A stretch of DNA of 64,000 bases, taken from positions 1 to 64,000 of the forward strand of contig NZ_JHYB01000006.1 in the NCBI RefSeq assembly GCF_000687835.1, given 5' to 3'. A model generated the notes under the pieces. That model worked only from the letters and a program-made list of their open reading frames with translations. It ran no database searches and was not told the DNA's origin. The position numbers were made by a program, and so were the translations under genes. The stretch comes from Haploplasma modicum ATCC 29102 (GTDB lineage Bacteria > Bacillota_I > Bacilli_A > Acholeplasmatales > Acholeplasmataceae). Shown in pieces: positions 1 through 9,151 of this stretch (position 1 is its first letter; every line of letters begins with the position of its first letter).

Positions 1-208
<208 letters not shown>

Positions 209-320
209 ATTTATTGTTTTTGTTTGATTGCTCAATTATAATTTTTTTTTTTTTTTGATTCTTATTACGCTCTCATCATCATTCAGTTTTCAAAGATTTT
301 CTGTACCTTTCTTATAGGCA

Positions 321-356
321 CTTAATTATTGTATCAAACTTAATTAGATATGTCAA
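321..356 (-). promoter_or_regulatory. rRNA operon promoter
   Basis: A perfect -35 TTGACA (351-356) and a -10 TACAAT (328-333) are separated by exactly 17 bases on the minus strand. Predicted transcription starts near 321, giving a leader of about 110 bases before the 16S gene. The leader contains CTTTGAAAACTGAA, a motif common ahead of 16S genes in Firmicutes, and a run of 15 A (T on the plus strand, 242-256). Confidence 0.8.
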
Positions 357-407
357 CACTAATATTAACTTTATTTTAATTAATGTTTTTTATCATAAAT
401 ACAATAA

Positions 408-491
408 TGGTGGAGGGGGACAGATTCGAACTGTCGAACCGTTAGGAACAGATTTACAGTCTGCCGCGTTTAGCCACTTCGCTACCCCTCC
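408..491 (-). tRNA. tRNA-Tyr (anticodon GTA)
   Basis: The minus strand folds as a class II tRNA. The acceptor GGAGGGG (485-491) pairs with CCCCTCC (412-418), followed by discriminator A and an encoded CCA (408-410). The anticodon loop CTGTAAA gives GTA. There is a long variable arm and the T-loop TTCGAAT. It lies between parB and the 16S gene. Confidence 0.96.
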
Positions 492-509
492 AACTAGGCT
501 TGCTTATAT

Positions 510-538
510 ATTGTATCCTATACATTTATAAATTGCAA
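510..538 (-). promoter_or_regulatory. tRNA-Tyr promoter
   Basis: A -35 TTGCAA (533-538) and a -10 TACAAT (510-515) are spaced by 17 bases, about 19 bases before the tRNA 5' end. The -10 hexamer is identical to that of the rRNA promoter. Confidence 0.65.
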
Positions 539-651
539 GGCTTTTATCAAACTTTTTTAAATTTAATTTCGTTATTTAGGTTTATATGGTTTTTTTTATA
601 AATAATTAAAAAATTAGCAATAATTTAAGGTGTTTTTTAATAAGATTGCTC

Positions 652-1497
652 TTATAATGCGTTTTTTATTAATTTTTCTAATAATAATTTTATAGATTCA
701 TCATCGGTAATCTTAAAAATTACCTTATCTTCCTTAATATAAACATTGGAACCATAATATTGTTTTAAAATGTTTCTTTCATTTTTATAAACTTTGTTAA
801 TACTTCTTTTAGCGATACTATTTCTTTTATTAAGTGATGCACTTAATTCTTCAATATCTCTTACTGTTAATTTTTCCGAAATTATCTTATTGGCAAATTC
901 AATCATTGTTGCCTCATCTTTTAACTTACTTAAAACACGAGCATGACCCATTGATATTTTGTTATCTAAGATCATTTTTTGAATTATTTCTGGCAAATTT
1001 AATAGTCCTATTATATTAGTAATATGTGATCTACTTTTACCAAGTTTTGCAGCTAATTCACTTTGGGTAATTTTAGTTACATCAATCATCTGTTTATATG
1101 ACCATGCTTCTTCAATTGGTGATAAGTTTTCTCTTTGGATATTTTCAATAATACTAATCTCAGCAATCTTTGCATCACTATAATTTCTAATTACCGCAGG
1201 GATTTTATCTAGTTTCAATAACGATGCTGCTCGGTATCTTCGTTCTCCTGCTACAATAATATAATTATTTTCTATTTTTTTTAAAATTAACGGTTGTAGT
1301 ATTCCATTTTCTTTAATAGAATCCGCTAATTCTTTAATTTTGTCCTCAGCAAAGAACTTTCTTGGTTGATTAGGATTTGGAAAAATTTTATCTAAACTAA
1401 TTTCAACTATTAACTCATTATCTAAAACTTTATCAACATTATGTTCTTCAATTAAGTCTTTAAGTCCTCTACCAACTAATTTATTTTTTTGATCCAT
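652..1497 (-). CDS. parB: Chromosome partitioning protein ParB (Spo0J)
   Basis: ParB-family centromere-binding CTPase that loads on parS sites near the origin and works with ParA in chromosome segregation. The N-terminal GRGL motif is followed by the CTP-binding GERRYRA motif (residues 84-90) and a helix-turn-helix around 145-167 (TQSELAAKLGKSRSHITNII). The chosen ATG at 1497 gives the usual N-terminus and 281 residues, and has AAAGGAG upstream. The reading frame stays open to 1557, but those extra 20 residues lie inside parA and do not look like ParB. It overlaps the end of parA by 17 bases, which suggests translational coupling. No convincing parS was found in the window. A Noc-type paralogue is less likely because the gene is paired with parA. 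Confidence 0.95.
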   Translation of the reverse strand: MDQKNKLVGRGLKDLIEEHNVDKVLDNELIVEISLDKIFPNPNQPRKFFAEDKIKELADSIKENGILQPLILKKIENNYIIVAGERRYRAASLLKLDKIPAVIRNYSDAKIAEISIIENIQRENLSPIEEAWSYKQMIDVTKITQSELAAKLGKSRSHITNIIGLLNLPEIIQKMILDNKISMGHARVLSKLKDEATMIEFANKIISEKLTVRDIEELSASLNKRNSIAKRSINKVYKNERNILKQYYGSNVYIKEDKVIFKITDDESIKLLLEKLIKNAL

Positions 1498-2260
1498 TTT
1501 TCTTGATAATCTCCTTTGCCAAATTTTTGTATAGTTTTGCTGATGGTGCCTTAGCATTATAATTTAATATTGGTGCACCATATGTTGGGGCAACTTGTGC
1601 AGCAACATTACTTGTAATGATTGTATCAAAGACTCCTTCACCAAAATAACTCTTAACTTCATGAACAATTTCCCATCCGGCCTTTGTTCTTTTATCGAGC
1701 ATTGTTAGTAAAACTCCTTCAATCCCAAACTTTCTATTTACAAGTCTTAGCTCACTTTGAACAATTCTAATAGTATTTAGTAATTGTGTTAATCCGTCAA
1801 TTGCTAAAAATTGACATTGAACTGGAATTAATACAGTATCAGCTGCATATAATGCACTAAGTGTAAATAATCCAAGTGATGGTGGTGAATCTATTATTAT
1901 ATAATCATAGTCATCTTTTATTTCTAAGAGTTTTTCATACAAAACAAAGTTTCTTTCATCATGTTTTAATTTTAATTCTGCATTTGCAAGTTCTATCGTT
2001 GAAGGTATAACATCTAATTTATATTGTGGCAAATTAATAATGCTATCTTTAATTTCTCTTTGATTAGTTAAAACTTCATAAATAGTGTTAAAAAGACCAC
2101 TTCTATTAATTCCAAGACTAGTTGTTGCTGAACTTTGAGGGTCCATATCAACAAGTAAGACTTTTTCCGAATAGTATCCAAGTGATGCTGCAAGATTAAC
2201 ACTAGTAGTTGTTTTACCTACTCCACCTTTTTGATTAGCTATAGCAATTATTTTCCCCAT
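1481..2260 (-). CDS. parA: Chromosome partitioning ATPase ParA (Soj)
   Basis: Deviant-Walker ParA/MinD-type ATPase that works with ParB in origin segregation and control of replication initiation. The N-terminal KGGVGKTT (residues 11-18) carries the signature lysine, and DMDPQSSAT and IIDSPPSLG are the A' and B motifs. Its 259 residues are typical for Soj, and there is no extended N-terminal helix-turn-helix of the plasmid ParA type. It follows rsmG by 9 bases and overlaps parB. AAGGAG lies just before the ATG. The order mnmG-rsmG-parA-parB is the classic origin-proximal order of Firmicutes. Confidence 0.96.
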   Translation of the reverse strand: MGKIIAIANQKGGVGKTTTSVNLAASLGYYSEKVLLVDMDPQSSATTSLGINRSGLFNTIYEVLTNQREIKDSIINLPQYKLDVIPSTIELANAELKLKHDERNFVLYEKLLEIKDDYDYIIIDSPPSLGLFTLSALYAADTVLIPVQCQFLAIDGLTQLLNTIRIVQSELRLVNRKFGIEGVLLTMLDKRTKAGWEIVHEVKSYFGEGVFDTIITSNVAAQVAPTYGAPILNYNAKAPSAKLYKNLAKEIIKKNGSKK

Positions 2261-2269
2261 ATAAACTCC

Positions 2270-2965
2270 TTATAATGGTTTTTTTACCATCTCTTGATAT
2301 TTTCTAGGATAACCTTTAACATGTACATCCTTTTTTATAACATATATTGTTCGCTCACCATAATCATATGGCAACTCAAAATTCATTTCATTTACTATAT
2401 TACTTTTTAGAATTCTAAAAACACTTATAGCATTATTTAACTCTTCATTTGATTTTGAACCTTTCATTGCAATAAATCTGCCATTAACTTTAAGCATTGG
2501 GATTGCCATCTCACTAATTAGTGTTAAATTACCTAAAGCTCTTGCTGTTACATAGTCAAATTTTTGTTGATTATTTATCCCAAAATCTTCTATTCTTGAA
2601 TGAACTAAATTAACATCATCTAATTTTAATTCAGTTACTAGTTCTTTTAAAAACTTAATTCTTTTATTAGATGAGTCTATTATTGTTACCTTTAAATTAG
2701 GCATAATTATTTTTAGTGGGATTGAAGGAAATCCTGCCCCACTTCCCATATCACATAGTGTTACACCATTTCCTTCAATAAAAGTCTTTATTGTTAAAGA
2801 ATCATAAAAGTGTTTATAATACACATCATTTTCTTCAGTTATTCTTGTTAAGTTTGTATGTTTATTATATTCAATTAACTTGTTAAAATAAAGACTAAAC
2901 ATTTCTTCTTGTTCTTTTGTTAATAAAATATTAAAATGCTTTCTTAAATCTTCTTTAAAATCCAT
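2270..2965 (-). CDS. rsmG: 16S rRNA (guanine-N7) methyltransferase RsmG
   Basis: SAM-dependent enzyme that methylates N7 of G527 (E. coli numbering) in 16S rRNA. The Rossmann SAM motif [10 protein letters not shown] is at residues 72-81, and VTARALG around the catalytic region is typical of the GidB family. The 231-residue length is normal. The ATG at 2965 has AAGGAG about 10 bases upstream and lies inside the 3' end of mnmG (11-base overlap), so the two are probably translated together. Confidence 0.95.
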   Translation of the reverse strand: MDFKEDLRKHFNILLTKEQEEMFSLYFNKLIEYNKHTNLTRITEENDVYYKHFYDSLTIKTFIEGNGVTLCDMGSGAGFPSIPLKIIMPNLKVTIIDSSNKRIKFLKELVTELKLDDVNLVHSRIEDFGINNQQKFDYVTARALGNLTLISEMAIPMLKVNGRFIAMKGSKSNEELNNAISVFRILKSNIVNEMNFELPYDYGERTIYVIKKDVHVKGYPRKYQEMVKKPL

Positions 2966-4820
2966 TGATATTTCTCCTTGACTCTATATATAGAATAAGT
3001 AGTGATATATCAGTTGCATTAACTCCCATTATTCTGGATGCTTGACCAATTGATTTTGGAAGTACTCTTTTTAATTTTTCACGTGCTTCATAAGATAGAT
3101 TTGAAATATGATCATAGTTTACATCATTAGGTATTTTTTTATTTTCAAGTTTAAGAACTTTTTCAGCTTCTTTTCTTGCTTTATTAATATATCCTTCATA
3201 TTTAACTTGAATTTCAATTTGTTCATAAATATCTTCGTCAAATTTATTACCTAAAAAATATTTAATATCATCTTTGTTAATTTCTGGTCGCTTTAATAAA
3301 TTAAATAAAGATATTTTCTCAAAGATTCTTGCTGAATCTCTATTTACTAAATATTCATTATTTTCTTCATTTGGCATAACATAGAATTCTTTTACGTTAT
3401 TAATTAATTCTTCAAATTTAGCTTTTTTATTATTAAACATTTCATATTCTTTATCAGAGACAACCCCAAATTTATAACCATATTCAGTAAGTCTTAAATC
3501 AGCATTATCATTTCTAATAAATAATCTATATTCAGCTCTTGATGTAAGTAATCTATAAGGATCATCAATCCCTTTAGTTACAAGATCATCAATCATAACA
3601 CCAATATATGCTTCATCACGTTTTAAAATAAATGGTTCTTCATTTGAAACTTTAAGCCCAGCATTTATTCCTGCCATTAATCCTTGAGCAGCTGCTTCTT
3701 CATAGCCACTTGTTCCATTAATTTGTCCTGCACAAAATAGATTTTTGATTTTCTTTGTTTCTAGGTTTGGATTTAATTCAAGTGGGTTAATTGCATCATA
3801 TTCAATAGCATATCCATATTTCATTACTCTGGCATTTGCTATTCCTGGTATTGTCTTTAATATTTTATCTTGAATATCTTCAGGAAAACTTGTTGATAAT
3901 CCTTGAACATATACTTCATCCCAATAAATACTTTCTGGTTCTAAAAATATTTGATGTCTTGGTTGTTCACTAAATTTAACAATTTTATCTTCAATTGAAG
4001 GACAGTATCTAGGTCCAACCCCTTCTACTATTCCACTATACATTGAAGATAGTGCTAAATTGTTTCTAATCAAATTATGAGTTTCCTCTGTTGTATGAAG
4101 TAGATAGCAATTTTCTTTTGGTGCATTTTCATTAAAATAACTAGGGTCATGACTGAAAGTATATTTTTCAGGATCTCCCGGTTGAACAACAAATTGACTA
4201 AAATCAATTGTTTTTTTATCAAGTCTCATTGGTGTCCCGGTTTTTAATCTAATTACTTCTAGACCATGCTCTTTTAACTGTCCACTAATTCCTTTAGTAG
4301 TTTTATCACCATCTGGTCCACTTTCTGTTTTAGTTAATCCTCTTAGGATTGCACTTCTTAAATATGTTCCAGTTGTTATTATTACGGTTTTACTAAAAAT
4401 CTTTTCGCCATTTTCAAGTAAAACCCCTTTTACTTCATTATCTTCGATTATAAGTTTATCAACAAATTCTTCTAATAAATCAAGACCTTCTTGTTGTTTT
4501 AAATATCTTAAAACAATTTTAGGATATTTTACTTTATCTAATTGAGCACGGTATGCTCTGACAGCTGGTCCTTTTGAAGCATTTAATAGCTTCATTTGGA
4601 TTTGCCCTTCATCACTTGCTTTCCCTTGAATTCCACCAAGGGCATCTATTTCTCTAACTACAACACCTTTTGCTGGACCACCTATTGAGGGGTTGCAAGG
4701 CAAAGAGGCAACCTTATCAAGATTGCCAGTAATTAGTAAAGTTTTTTTATTCATTTTTGCTAAGGAGAGAGCTGCTTCTACACCAGCATGTCCGCCTCCA
4801 ATTATAATACTATCGTACAA
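2955..4820 (-). CDS. mnmG: tRNA uridine-5-carboxymethylaminomethyl modification protein MnmG
   Basis: FAD-dependent subunit of the MnmE-MnmG complex, which modifies the wobble uridine of several tRNAs. The N-terminal dinucleotide-binding motif is [10 protein letters not shown] (8-17), and [11 protein letters not shown] and the C-terminal region around YIxKxxxE/ARKEAEK match the GidA family. It has 621 residues, a normal length. The start is TTG (plus-strand CAA at 4818-4820): an in-frame stop lies immediately upstream and no ATG fits. It ends inside rsmG and follows tkt by 19 bases. No mnmE gene is in the window. Confidence 0.96.
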   Translation of the reverse strand: MYDSIIIGGGHAGVEAALSLAKMNKKTLLITGNLDKVASLPCNPSIGGPAKGVVVREIDALGGIQGKASDEGQIQMKLLNASKGPAVRAYRAQLDKVKYPKIVLRYLKQQEGLDLLEEFVDKLIIEDNEVKGVLLENGEKIFSKTVIITTGTYLRSAILRGLTKTESGPDGDKTTKGISGQLKEHGLEVIRLKTGTPMRLDKKTIDFSQFVVQPGDPEKYTFSHDPSYFNENAPKENCYLLHTTEETHNLIRNNLALSSMYSGIVEGVGPRYCPSIEDKIVKFSEQPRHQIFLEPESIYWDEVYVQGLSTSFPEDIQDKILKTIPGIANARVMKYGYAIEYDAINPLELNPNLETKKIKNLFCAGQINGTSGYEEAAAQGLMAGINAGLKVSNEEPFILKRDEAYIGVMIDDLVTKGIDDPYRLLTSRAEYRLFIRNDNADLRLTEYGYKFGVVSDKEYEMFNNKKAKFEELINNVKEFYVMPNEENNEYLVNRDSARIFEKISLFNLLKRPEINKDDIKYFLGNKFDEDIYEQIEIQVKYEGYINKARKEAEKVLKLENKKIPNDVNYDHISNLSYEAREKLKRVLPKSIGQASRIMGVNATDISLLILYIESRRNINGF

Positions 4821-4839
4821 TTAAATCACACTTCTTTTT

Positions 4840-6786
4840 TTATTTGATTTCTTTAAATGTTTTTGCTAAATTTTCTGGAGTAAATCCTAGATCAGCCATT
4901 GCTGTATCTCCATCAGTACTTAAACCAAATCTATTTAATCCCATGACATTTTTTGTATATTTATACCATGACATTGGACTTGCCATCTCAACAGCAAGTG
5001 TTTTAACATTGTTAGGTAAAACTTCTAATTTATATTCATTGCTTTGTCTTTCAAAATCAAACATTGAAGGCATAGATACTACTCTAACATCAAGACCTTC
5101 TTTATATAAGATTTCTTTTGCTTTCATTGCAAGGCTTACTTCTGAACCTGATGCTAATAAAATACCATCCAGTTTTTTGTTTTCCTTACCTATTATATAA
5201 GCACCTTTCTTTACTCCTTCATAGTTTGAAGTTGTAAAGTTATCAACATTTTGTCTAGTAAATATTAAACATGTTGGGGTTGTAGTTGCTTCATATGCTA
5301 TTTTCCATGCTGCAATTGTTTCATTAGCATCAGCTGGTCTTATAACATTTAAGTTAGGGATAGCTCTAAGTCCTGCTAATTGTTCAATTGGTTGATGAGT
5401 TGGTCCGTCTTCCCCTACAGCAATACTATCATGAGTAAAAACAAATGTTGTAGGTAGATTCATAATTGCTGCTAGTCTAACTGCCGGTTTCATATAATCA
5501 CTAAAGACAAAGAATGCTCCAGTAAATGTTCTAAGACCAGATAGTGCAATACCATTTGCAATTGCACCCATTGCATGTTCTCTTACTCCATAGTTAATAT
5601 TTCTTCCAAGTAAAGTATCTGGTCCATAATTACCATCTGCACCTTTTGCTTTTGTTGAACTTGTTAAATCCGCTGACCCACCAATAATATTTAAATGTTT
5701 TTTAGAAATAATTTTTATTACTTCACCATTAATATTTCTTGTTGCAGTTGGTTTAGATTGATCAATTTCATCAAATTCTTTTAAATCTAATTTATAATCA
5801 TTTTTAATAAATTCATTAAATAATTTAGCTTCTTCTGGATATGCCAACTCATATTTAGCAAACATTTCTGCCCATTTAATATAACTATTTTTTCCTCTTT
5901 TTGTTACTAAGTTATTGAAATTATCATAAATTTCTTTACTAATTTCAAATGGAGCAAATTCCCAGTCAAGATTTTTTCTAAGAACTTCAACATCAGCACC
6001 TAATGGTGATCCATGAACTGAACTTGTTCCTTCTTTTGTTGCACCACGACCAATAATTGTTTTTACTTCAATTAGTGTTGGTTTATCTACTGATTCTTTA
6101 GCCTTATTGATTGCATCATTAATCGCTTCTAAATCTTCACCATCTTTAACTAATAAGTAATTCCAATTTTGGGCTTCAAATTTTTGTTTATGATTTTCTG
6201 TAATTGCAAGATTTACTGGGCCATCTAATTGGATATCATTTGAGTCAAATAAAACAATAAGTTTGTTTAATTTTAAGTGTCCGGCTAAACTAATTGCTTC
6301 TAAAGCAACTCCTTCTTGTAAATCACCATCTCCAACAATAACATATGTATGATGATCAATTACATTAAATCCTTCTTTATTAAATCTTTTTGCCATATGA
6401 CTTTCAGCAATAGCCATCCCAACAGCATTAGAAATACCTTGACCAAGTGGTCCTGAAGTAGTTTCTACTCCATCAGTATGTCCATACTCAGGATGTCCTG
6501 GTGTATTACCAACTTTTCTAAAGTTTTTTAAATCTTCAATTGTAATATTATAGCCAATTAAATGATTAATTGCATAAAGCATTGCTGATCCATGACCAGC
6601 TGATAAAACAAATCTATCTCTGTTTGCCCACTTTGGTTTACCAACATTAACATTTAAATGATTAGTAAAAATACTATAAGCCATTGGTGCTGCTCCAAGT
6701 ACAATACCTGGATGTCCACTATTTGCATTATTGATTGCATCTACCCCTAAAAATCTAATTGCATCAACCGATTTTTTGTTTAACAT
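4840..6786 (-). CDS. tkt: Transketolase
   Basis: Thiamine-diphosphate enzyme of the non-oxidative pentose phosphate pathway, transferring two-carbon units between sugar phosphates. The TPP-binding motif GDGDLQEG, the N-terminal GHPG and the mid-protein VGEDGPTHQP are intact. About 648 residues is normal. The ATG at 6786 is preferred: GGAGG sits five bases before it, whereas the upstream in-frame ATG (6798) overlaps that ribosome-binding site. It is probably co-transcribed with the upstream membrane-protein gene. With gnd at 49009 it indicates a working pentose phosphate route, although zwf is not in view. Confidence 0.96.
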   Translation of the reverse strand: MLNKKSVDAIRFLGVDAINNANSGHPGIVLGAAPMAYSIFTNHLNVNVGKPKWANRDRFVLSAGHGSAMLYAINHLIGYNITIEDLKNFRKVGNTPGHPEYGHTDGVETTSGPLGQGISNAVGMAIAESHMAKRFNKEGFNVIDHHTYVIVGDGDLQEGVALEAISLAGHLKLNKLIVLFDSNDIQLDGPVNLAITENHKQKFEAQNWNYLLVKDGEDLEAINDAINKAKESVDKPTLIEVKTIIGRGATKEGTSSVHGSPLGADVEVLRKNLDWEFAPFEISKEIYDNFNNLVTKRGKNSYIKWAEMFAKYELAYPEEAKLFNEFIKNDYKLDLKEFDEIDQSKPTATRNINGEVIKIISKKHLNIIGGSADLTSSTKAKGADGNYGPDTLLGRNINYGVREHAMGAIANGIALSGLRTFTGAFFVFSDYMKPAVRLAAIMNLPTTFVFTHDSIAVGEDGPTHQPIEQLAGLRAIPNLNVIRPADANETIAAWKIAYEATTTPTCLIFTRQNVDNFTTSNYEGVKKGAYIIGKENKKLDGILLASGSEVSLAMKAKEILYKEGLDVRVVSMPSMFDFERQSNEYKLEVLPNNVKTLAVEMASPMSWYKYTKNVMGLNRFGLSTDGDTAMADLGFTPENLAKTFKEIK

Positions 6787-6797
6787 GTAATCCTCCA

Positions 6798-7622
6798 TTA
6801 TTTATTGTTCTTTTTTATTAATTTAATTAAATCTTGTTTTGTTAAGCTTGAATAACCTTTTAATTCCATAGATCTTGCCATATCTTTTAATTCAGCAACT
6901 GTCATTGCTTCATAATTTATTTTTTTAGCTTTTGGTTTTTCTATTACTTCAACCTCTACTTCTTCTTGAATATTTTCTTCTTCTAAAATTTGATCTTCCG
7001 CTTGAGCATTTTCTTCGATTTCTAAAACTTCTTCATCATCTAGAACTTCAACTTCTTCATCTTCTTCAAATTTGAAGTATTCTTTCATATATTCTTCTTG
7101 ATCTTTTAAAAGCTTACGGAATCCTTCTTCTGTCAGTAATTCTTTAATTTGCATTTGAGCTTTATCATTTTTTTCACGCATTTGAGCATTCGCTTTTCTT
7201 GAATGAATTGCATTACCAATAAATGTAATAACTAAAGCAGCAATAATACCTAAGAATAATTTATCTTCCGGTAAGAATAATGTTGCAAGCACAATAATTA
7301 CTAATGATAATCCCATTGAGCCTAGTAAAAAGATTCTTGACATCTTTGAGTTCATTTCTGAAATTTCATCTAAGTAGTTTAACCATACTTCGTTTATTTC
7401 TTCCTTGAAGAAATAATCCATTTTTTCATAAAAACCTTTTTCAATTAAAAGTTTGTAGTTTCTTCCATCAGATGACCAAATATAGAATCTTCCTCTTGGT
7501 ACATATTGTTGTAAGAAAGGTGTATCATTCATATAATGTAATTCTACTTGTTTACCATTTAACTCTTGAACTAAAAAAGGCTCTCCTGTTAAATATTTAA
7601 ATACTTTATTGTTCATTTTCAT
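6798..7622 (-). CDS. Unknown membrane protein with C-terminal SAP/Rho_N-like domain
   Basis: I do not recognise the family. About 274 residues: a soluble N-terminal region of about 100 residues, a pair of membrane helices around 105-150 (IFLLGSMGLSLVIIVLATLF and LGIIAALVITFIG), a charged segment, a very acidic stretch around 190-235 (rich in Glu) and a final lysine-rich module. The last ~37 residues (MTVAELKDMARSMELKGYSS ... LIKLIKK) look like a SAP or Rho N-terminal helical motif, which usually binds nucleic acid. The ATG at 7622 has GGAGG eight bases upstream; the longer in-frame TTG would sit on that site. It lies between the SRP RNA and tkt. Its role is unknown; a membrane-tethered nucleic-acid or ribosome contact is possible but unproven. 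Confidence 0.7.
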   Translation of the reverse strand: MKMNNKVFKYLTGEPFLVQELNGKQVELHYMNDTPFLQQYVPRGRFYIWSSDGRNYKLLIEKGFYEKMDYFFKEEINEVWLNYLDEISEMNSKMSRIFLLGSMGLSLVIIVLATLFLPEDKLFLGIIAALVITFIGNAIHSRKANAQMREKNDKAQMQIKELLTEEGFRKLLKDQEEYMKEYFKFEEDEEVEVLDDEEVLEIEENAQAEDQILEEENIQEEVEVEVIEKPKAKKINYEAMTVAELKDMARSMELKGYSSLTKQDLIKLIKKNNK

Positions 7623-7648
7623 ATTAAAATCCTCCAATTCTATAATAT

Positions 7649-7657
7649 ATTATATCA
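7649..7657 (-). promoter_or_regulatory. Extended -10 promoter for the membrane protein and tkt
   Basis: TGATATAAT on the minus strand (TG at -15/-14 plus a consensus -10), about 27 bases before the start codon at 7622. No good -35 is seen; an A/T-rich stretch lies there instead. Confidence 0.55.
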
Positions 7658-7703
7658 TTAAACTCTATTTTTTATTTTTTTTTACATATTATTATTAAAT
7701 TAT

Positions 7704-7816
7704 AAATCCCCATTAAGCATCACCACCCACATAAAGAGAATGCTTATGGCTGCTTCGATCAAGACCTGACCAGATTCACACTTTCTTTATTGAATGATGA
7801 TGCTTAATAGGGATTT
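7704..7816 (-). ncRNA. ffs: Signal recognition particle RNA (small bacterial type)
   Basis: A 113-base hairpin RNA. AAATCCCTATTAAGCATC at the 5' end pairs with GATGCTTAATGGGGATTT at the 3' end. The apical domain contains GGTCAGGTC ... GAAGCAGCC, the conserved Ffh-binding helix 8. The usual tip CGGAAG is replaced by TTGATC. The RNA starts within the TAA stop codon of tadA and there is no clear promoter of its own, so it may be processed from the tadA transcript. No T-run terminator follows it. The tadA-SRP RNA adjacency also occurs in Bacillus, where dnaX follows; dnaX is absent here. Confidence 0.9.
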
Positions 7817-8270
7817 ACTTTTTATTTCTAATTTCTTTAAAAAAACTTTTGAGTAGTTGTTCACTTTTTCCATCATCATCAATTTTACTTATAGTGGTTT
7901 GATGATTAAATGGTTGTTCGAACATTTCTATTATACTATTAGCGACTCCACTTTTCAAGTCTGAAGCGGAATAATAAACAGTTTTAATTCTTGATTGAAT
8001 GATTGCTCCAGCACACATCGGACAAGGTTCAAGTGTTGCATACAAGATACAATCTTCTAAGCGCCAACTTTTTAGTTTTTTATTAGCCTTTTTAATTGCA
8101 ACAATTTCTGCATGTCCTAATACACTTTTTTTACTTTCACGGTTATTGTGTGCTTTAGCAATTACTTTATCTTTATAGACAATTACAGCACCAACAGGAA
8201 CTTCATTTTTTTTATACGACTTTTTTGCTTCCTCAAAAGCAAGATTCATAAACTTATTATGATTATTCAT
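7815..8270 (-). CDS. tadA: tRNA adenosine(34) deaminase TadA
   Basis: Zinc-dependent deaminase that converts A34 to inosine in tRNA-Arg(ACG). The HAE motif (LGHAEIVAIKKA) and PCPMCAGA supply the zinc ligands and the catalytic glutamate. Length 151 residues, normal. It overlaps the end of tdk by 8 bases and its stop codon lies in the first bases of the SRP RNA gene. The ribosome-binding site is weak, consistent with coupling to tdk. Confidence 0.94.
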   Translation of the reverse strand: MNNHNKFMNLAFEEAKKSYKKNEVPVGAVIVYKDKVIAKAHNNRESKKSVLGHAEIVAIKKANKKLKSWRLEDCILYATLEPCPMCAGAIIQSRIKTVYYSASDLKSGVANSIIEMFEQPFNHQTTISKIDDDGKSEQLLKSFFKEIRNKK

Positions 8271-8856
8271 TTATTTTTTCTTTACCTGGAACTAAATGTT
8301 CATCACGTGATCTTGGTTCATATGATTCTGTTGCTCCAATTAAAACGATAGGGTCGTTATAATTTGCTGGACTTCCATTGATAATTCTTTGGGTTCTAGT
8401 TGCTGGCTTACCACTAACATTACAAATTGCAGTTAGTTTTGTTACTACTTCAGCAATTGCAAGAATTTGTGGCATTGGTCCAAAAGGTTCACCTTTAAAA
8501 TCACGGTCTAATCCACCAACAATTACTCTAAGCCCTTTGTCTGCTAATCTATCAATAACATCAACAATTCTTTGATCAAAGAACTGTGCTTCATCGATAA
8601 TTACTGCTTCTAGTGAATCATCAATATAATCATATATTTCTTCACTTGCTTTAATATTAATAGCATCTTTTTCATTTTTGTTATGAGATTTAATTACATA
8701 ATCACCATGTCTATCATCAACTGCTGGTTTAAATACTAAAAATTTCTTTTTGGCAAATTCAAGTCTTTTAATTCTTCTGATTAATTCTTCAGTTTTACCG
8801 GCAAACATTGGTCCGCAAACCACTTCAATATAGCCGCATTCAAAATTATGATACAT
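8263..8856 (-). CDS. tdk: Thymidine kinase
   Basis: Type II (TK1-like) thymidine kinase, which phosphorylates thymidine in nucleotide salvage. The P-loop GPMFAGKTEEL and the DEAQFF motif are present, and the C-terminal substrate lasso contains TRTQRIINGSPA. The structural zinc site is degraded: the first CxxC is CNVS, and the usual second pair (CRxC) is SRDE. The rest of the lasso is conserved, so the enzyme is probably active without zinc, as reported for some relatives. It follows rpmE, separated by that gene's terminator, an order also known in Bacillus. Confidence 0.94.
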   Translation of the reverse strand: MYHNFECGYIEVVCGPMFAGKTEELIRRIKRLEFAKKKFLVFKPAVDDRHGDYVIKSHNKNEKDAINIKASEEIYDYIDDSLEAVIIDEAQFFDQRIVDVIDRLADKGLRVIVGGLDRDFKGEPFGPMPQILAIAEVVTKLTAICNVSGKPATRTQRIINGSPANYNDPIVLIGATESYEPRSRDEHLVPGKEKINE

Positions 8857-8876
8857 TATTTAGCCCCCTATTTTTA

Positions 8877-8900
8877 GAAAAAAACGTGACTTGGTCACGT
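8877..8900 (-). terminator. Intrinsic terminator after rpmE
   Basis: A perfect 7-bp stem ACGTGAC/GTCACGT with a three-base loop (8884-8900) is followed on the minus strand by seven T. It lies six bases after the rpmE stop and before the tdk ribosome-binding site. Confidence 0.9.
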
Positions 8901-8906
8901 CTAAGA

Positions 8907-9134
8907 TTATTTATCTTTATTTTCTTTTTCTTTATTTACACCATAACGACGATTAAATCTTTCAACACGTCCTTGTGCTTGAACAAATGATTGTGATCCT
9001 GTATAGAATGGATGACATTTTGAACATGTATCAACTTTAATTTCTTTTAATGTTGAACCTACTTCAAATTCTTCTCCGCATGTTGAACAATTAACTTTCG
9101 CTAAGTTATATTCTGGTTGAATGTTTACTTTCAT
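8907..9134 (-). CDS. rpmE: 50S ribosomal protein L31 (zinc-binding form)
   Basis: Large-subunit ribosomal protein. CSTCGEEF and CSKCHPF provide two CxxC pairs, so this is the zinc-containing (C+) type. HPFYTGSQSFVQAQGRVERFNRRYG is the typical C-terminal half. 75 residues. It has its own promoter, a leader hairpin and a strong terminator. Confidence 0.97.
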   Translation of the reverse strand: MKVNIQPEYNLAKVNCSTCGEEFEVGSTLKEIKVDTCSKCHPFYTGSQSFVQAQGRVERFNRRYGVNKEKENKDK

Positions 9135-9151
9135 ATTTTTACTCCTTCCGC

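Noticed and set aside
242-256. Run of 15 T upstream of the 16S gene as a possible terminator tail
   Set aside because: No stem precedes it on the plus strand, and on the minus strand it is an A-run inside the rRNA leader.
541-651. Terminator downstream of parB
   Set aside because: A short hairpin TAAGA-GCAA-TCTTA follows the stop codon, but it is followed by A residues, not T, on the minus strand.
1498-1557. In-frame extension of parB to an upstream start
   Set aside because: It lies within parA coding sequence, its residues are unlike ParB, and the ATG at 1497 has a ribosome-binding site and gives the standard N-terminus.
3075-3090. parS-like palindrome core TCACGTG inside mnmG
   Set aside because: Only about 12 of 16 positions match the consensus and the right half-site is poor.
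8148-8351. Plus-strand open frames inside minus-strand genes (for example here, 47533-47835, 51195-51548)
   Set aside because: They mirror conserved minus-strand genes, lack ribosome-binding sites and have no recognisable protein features.
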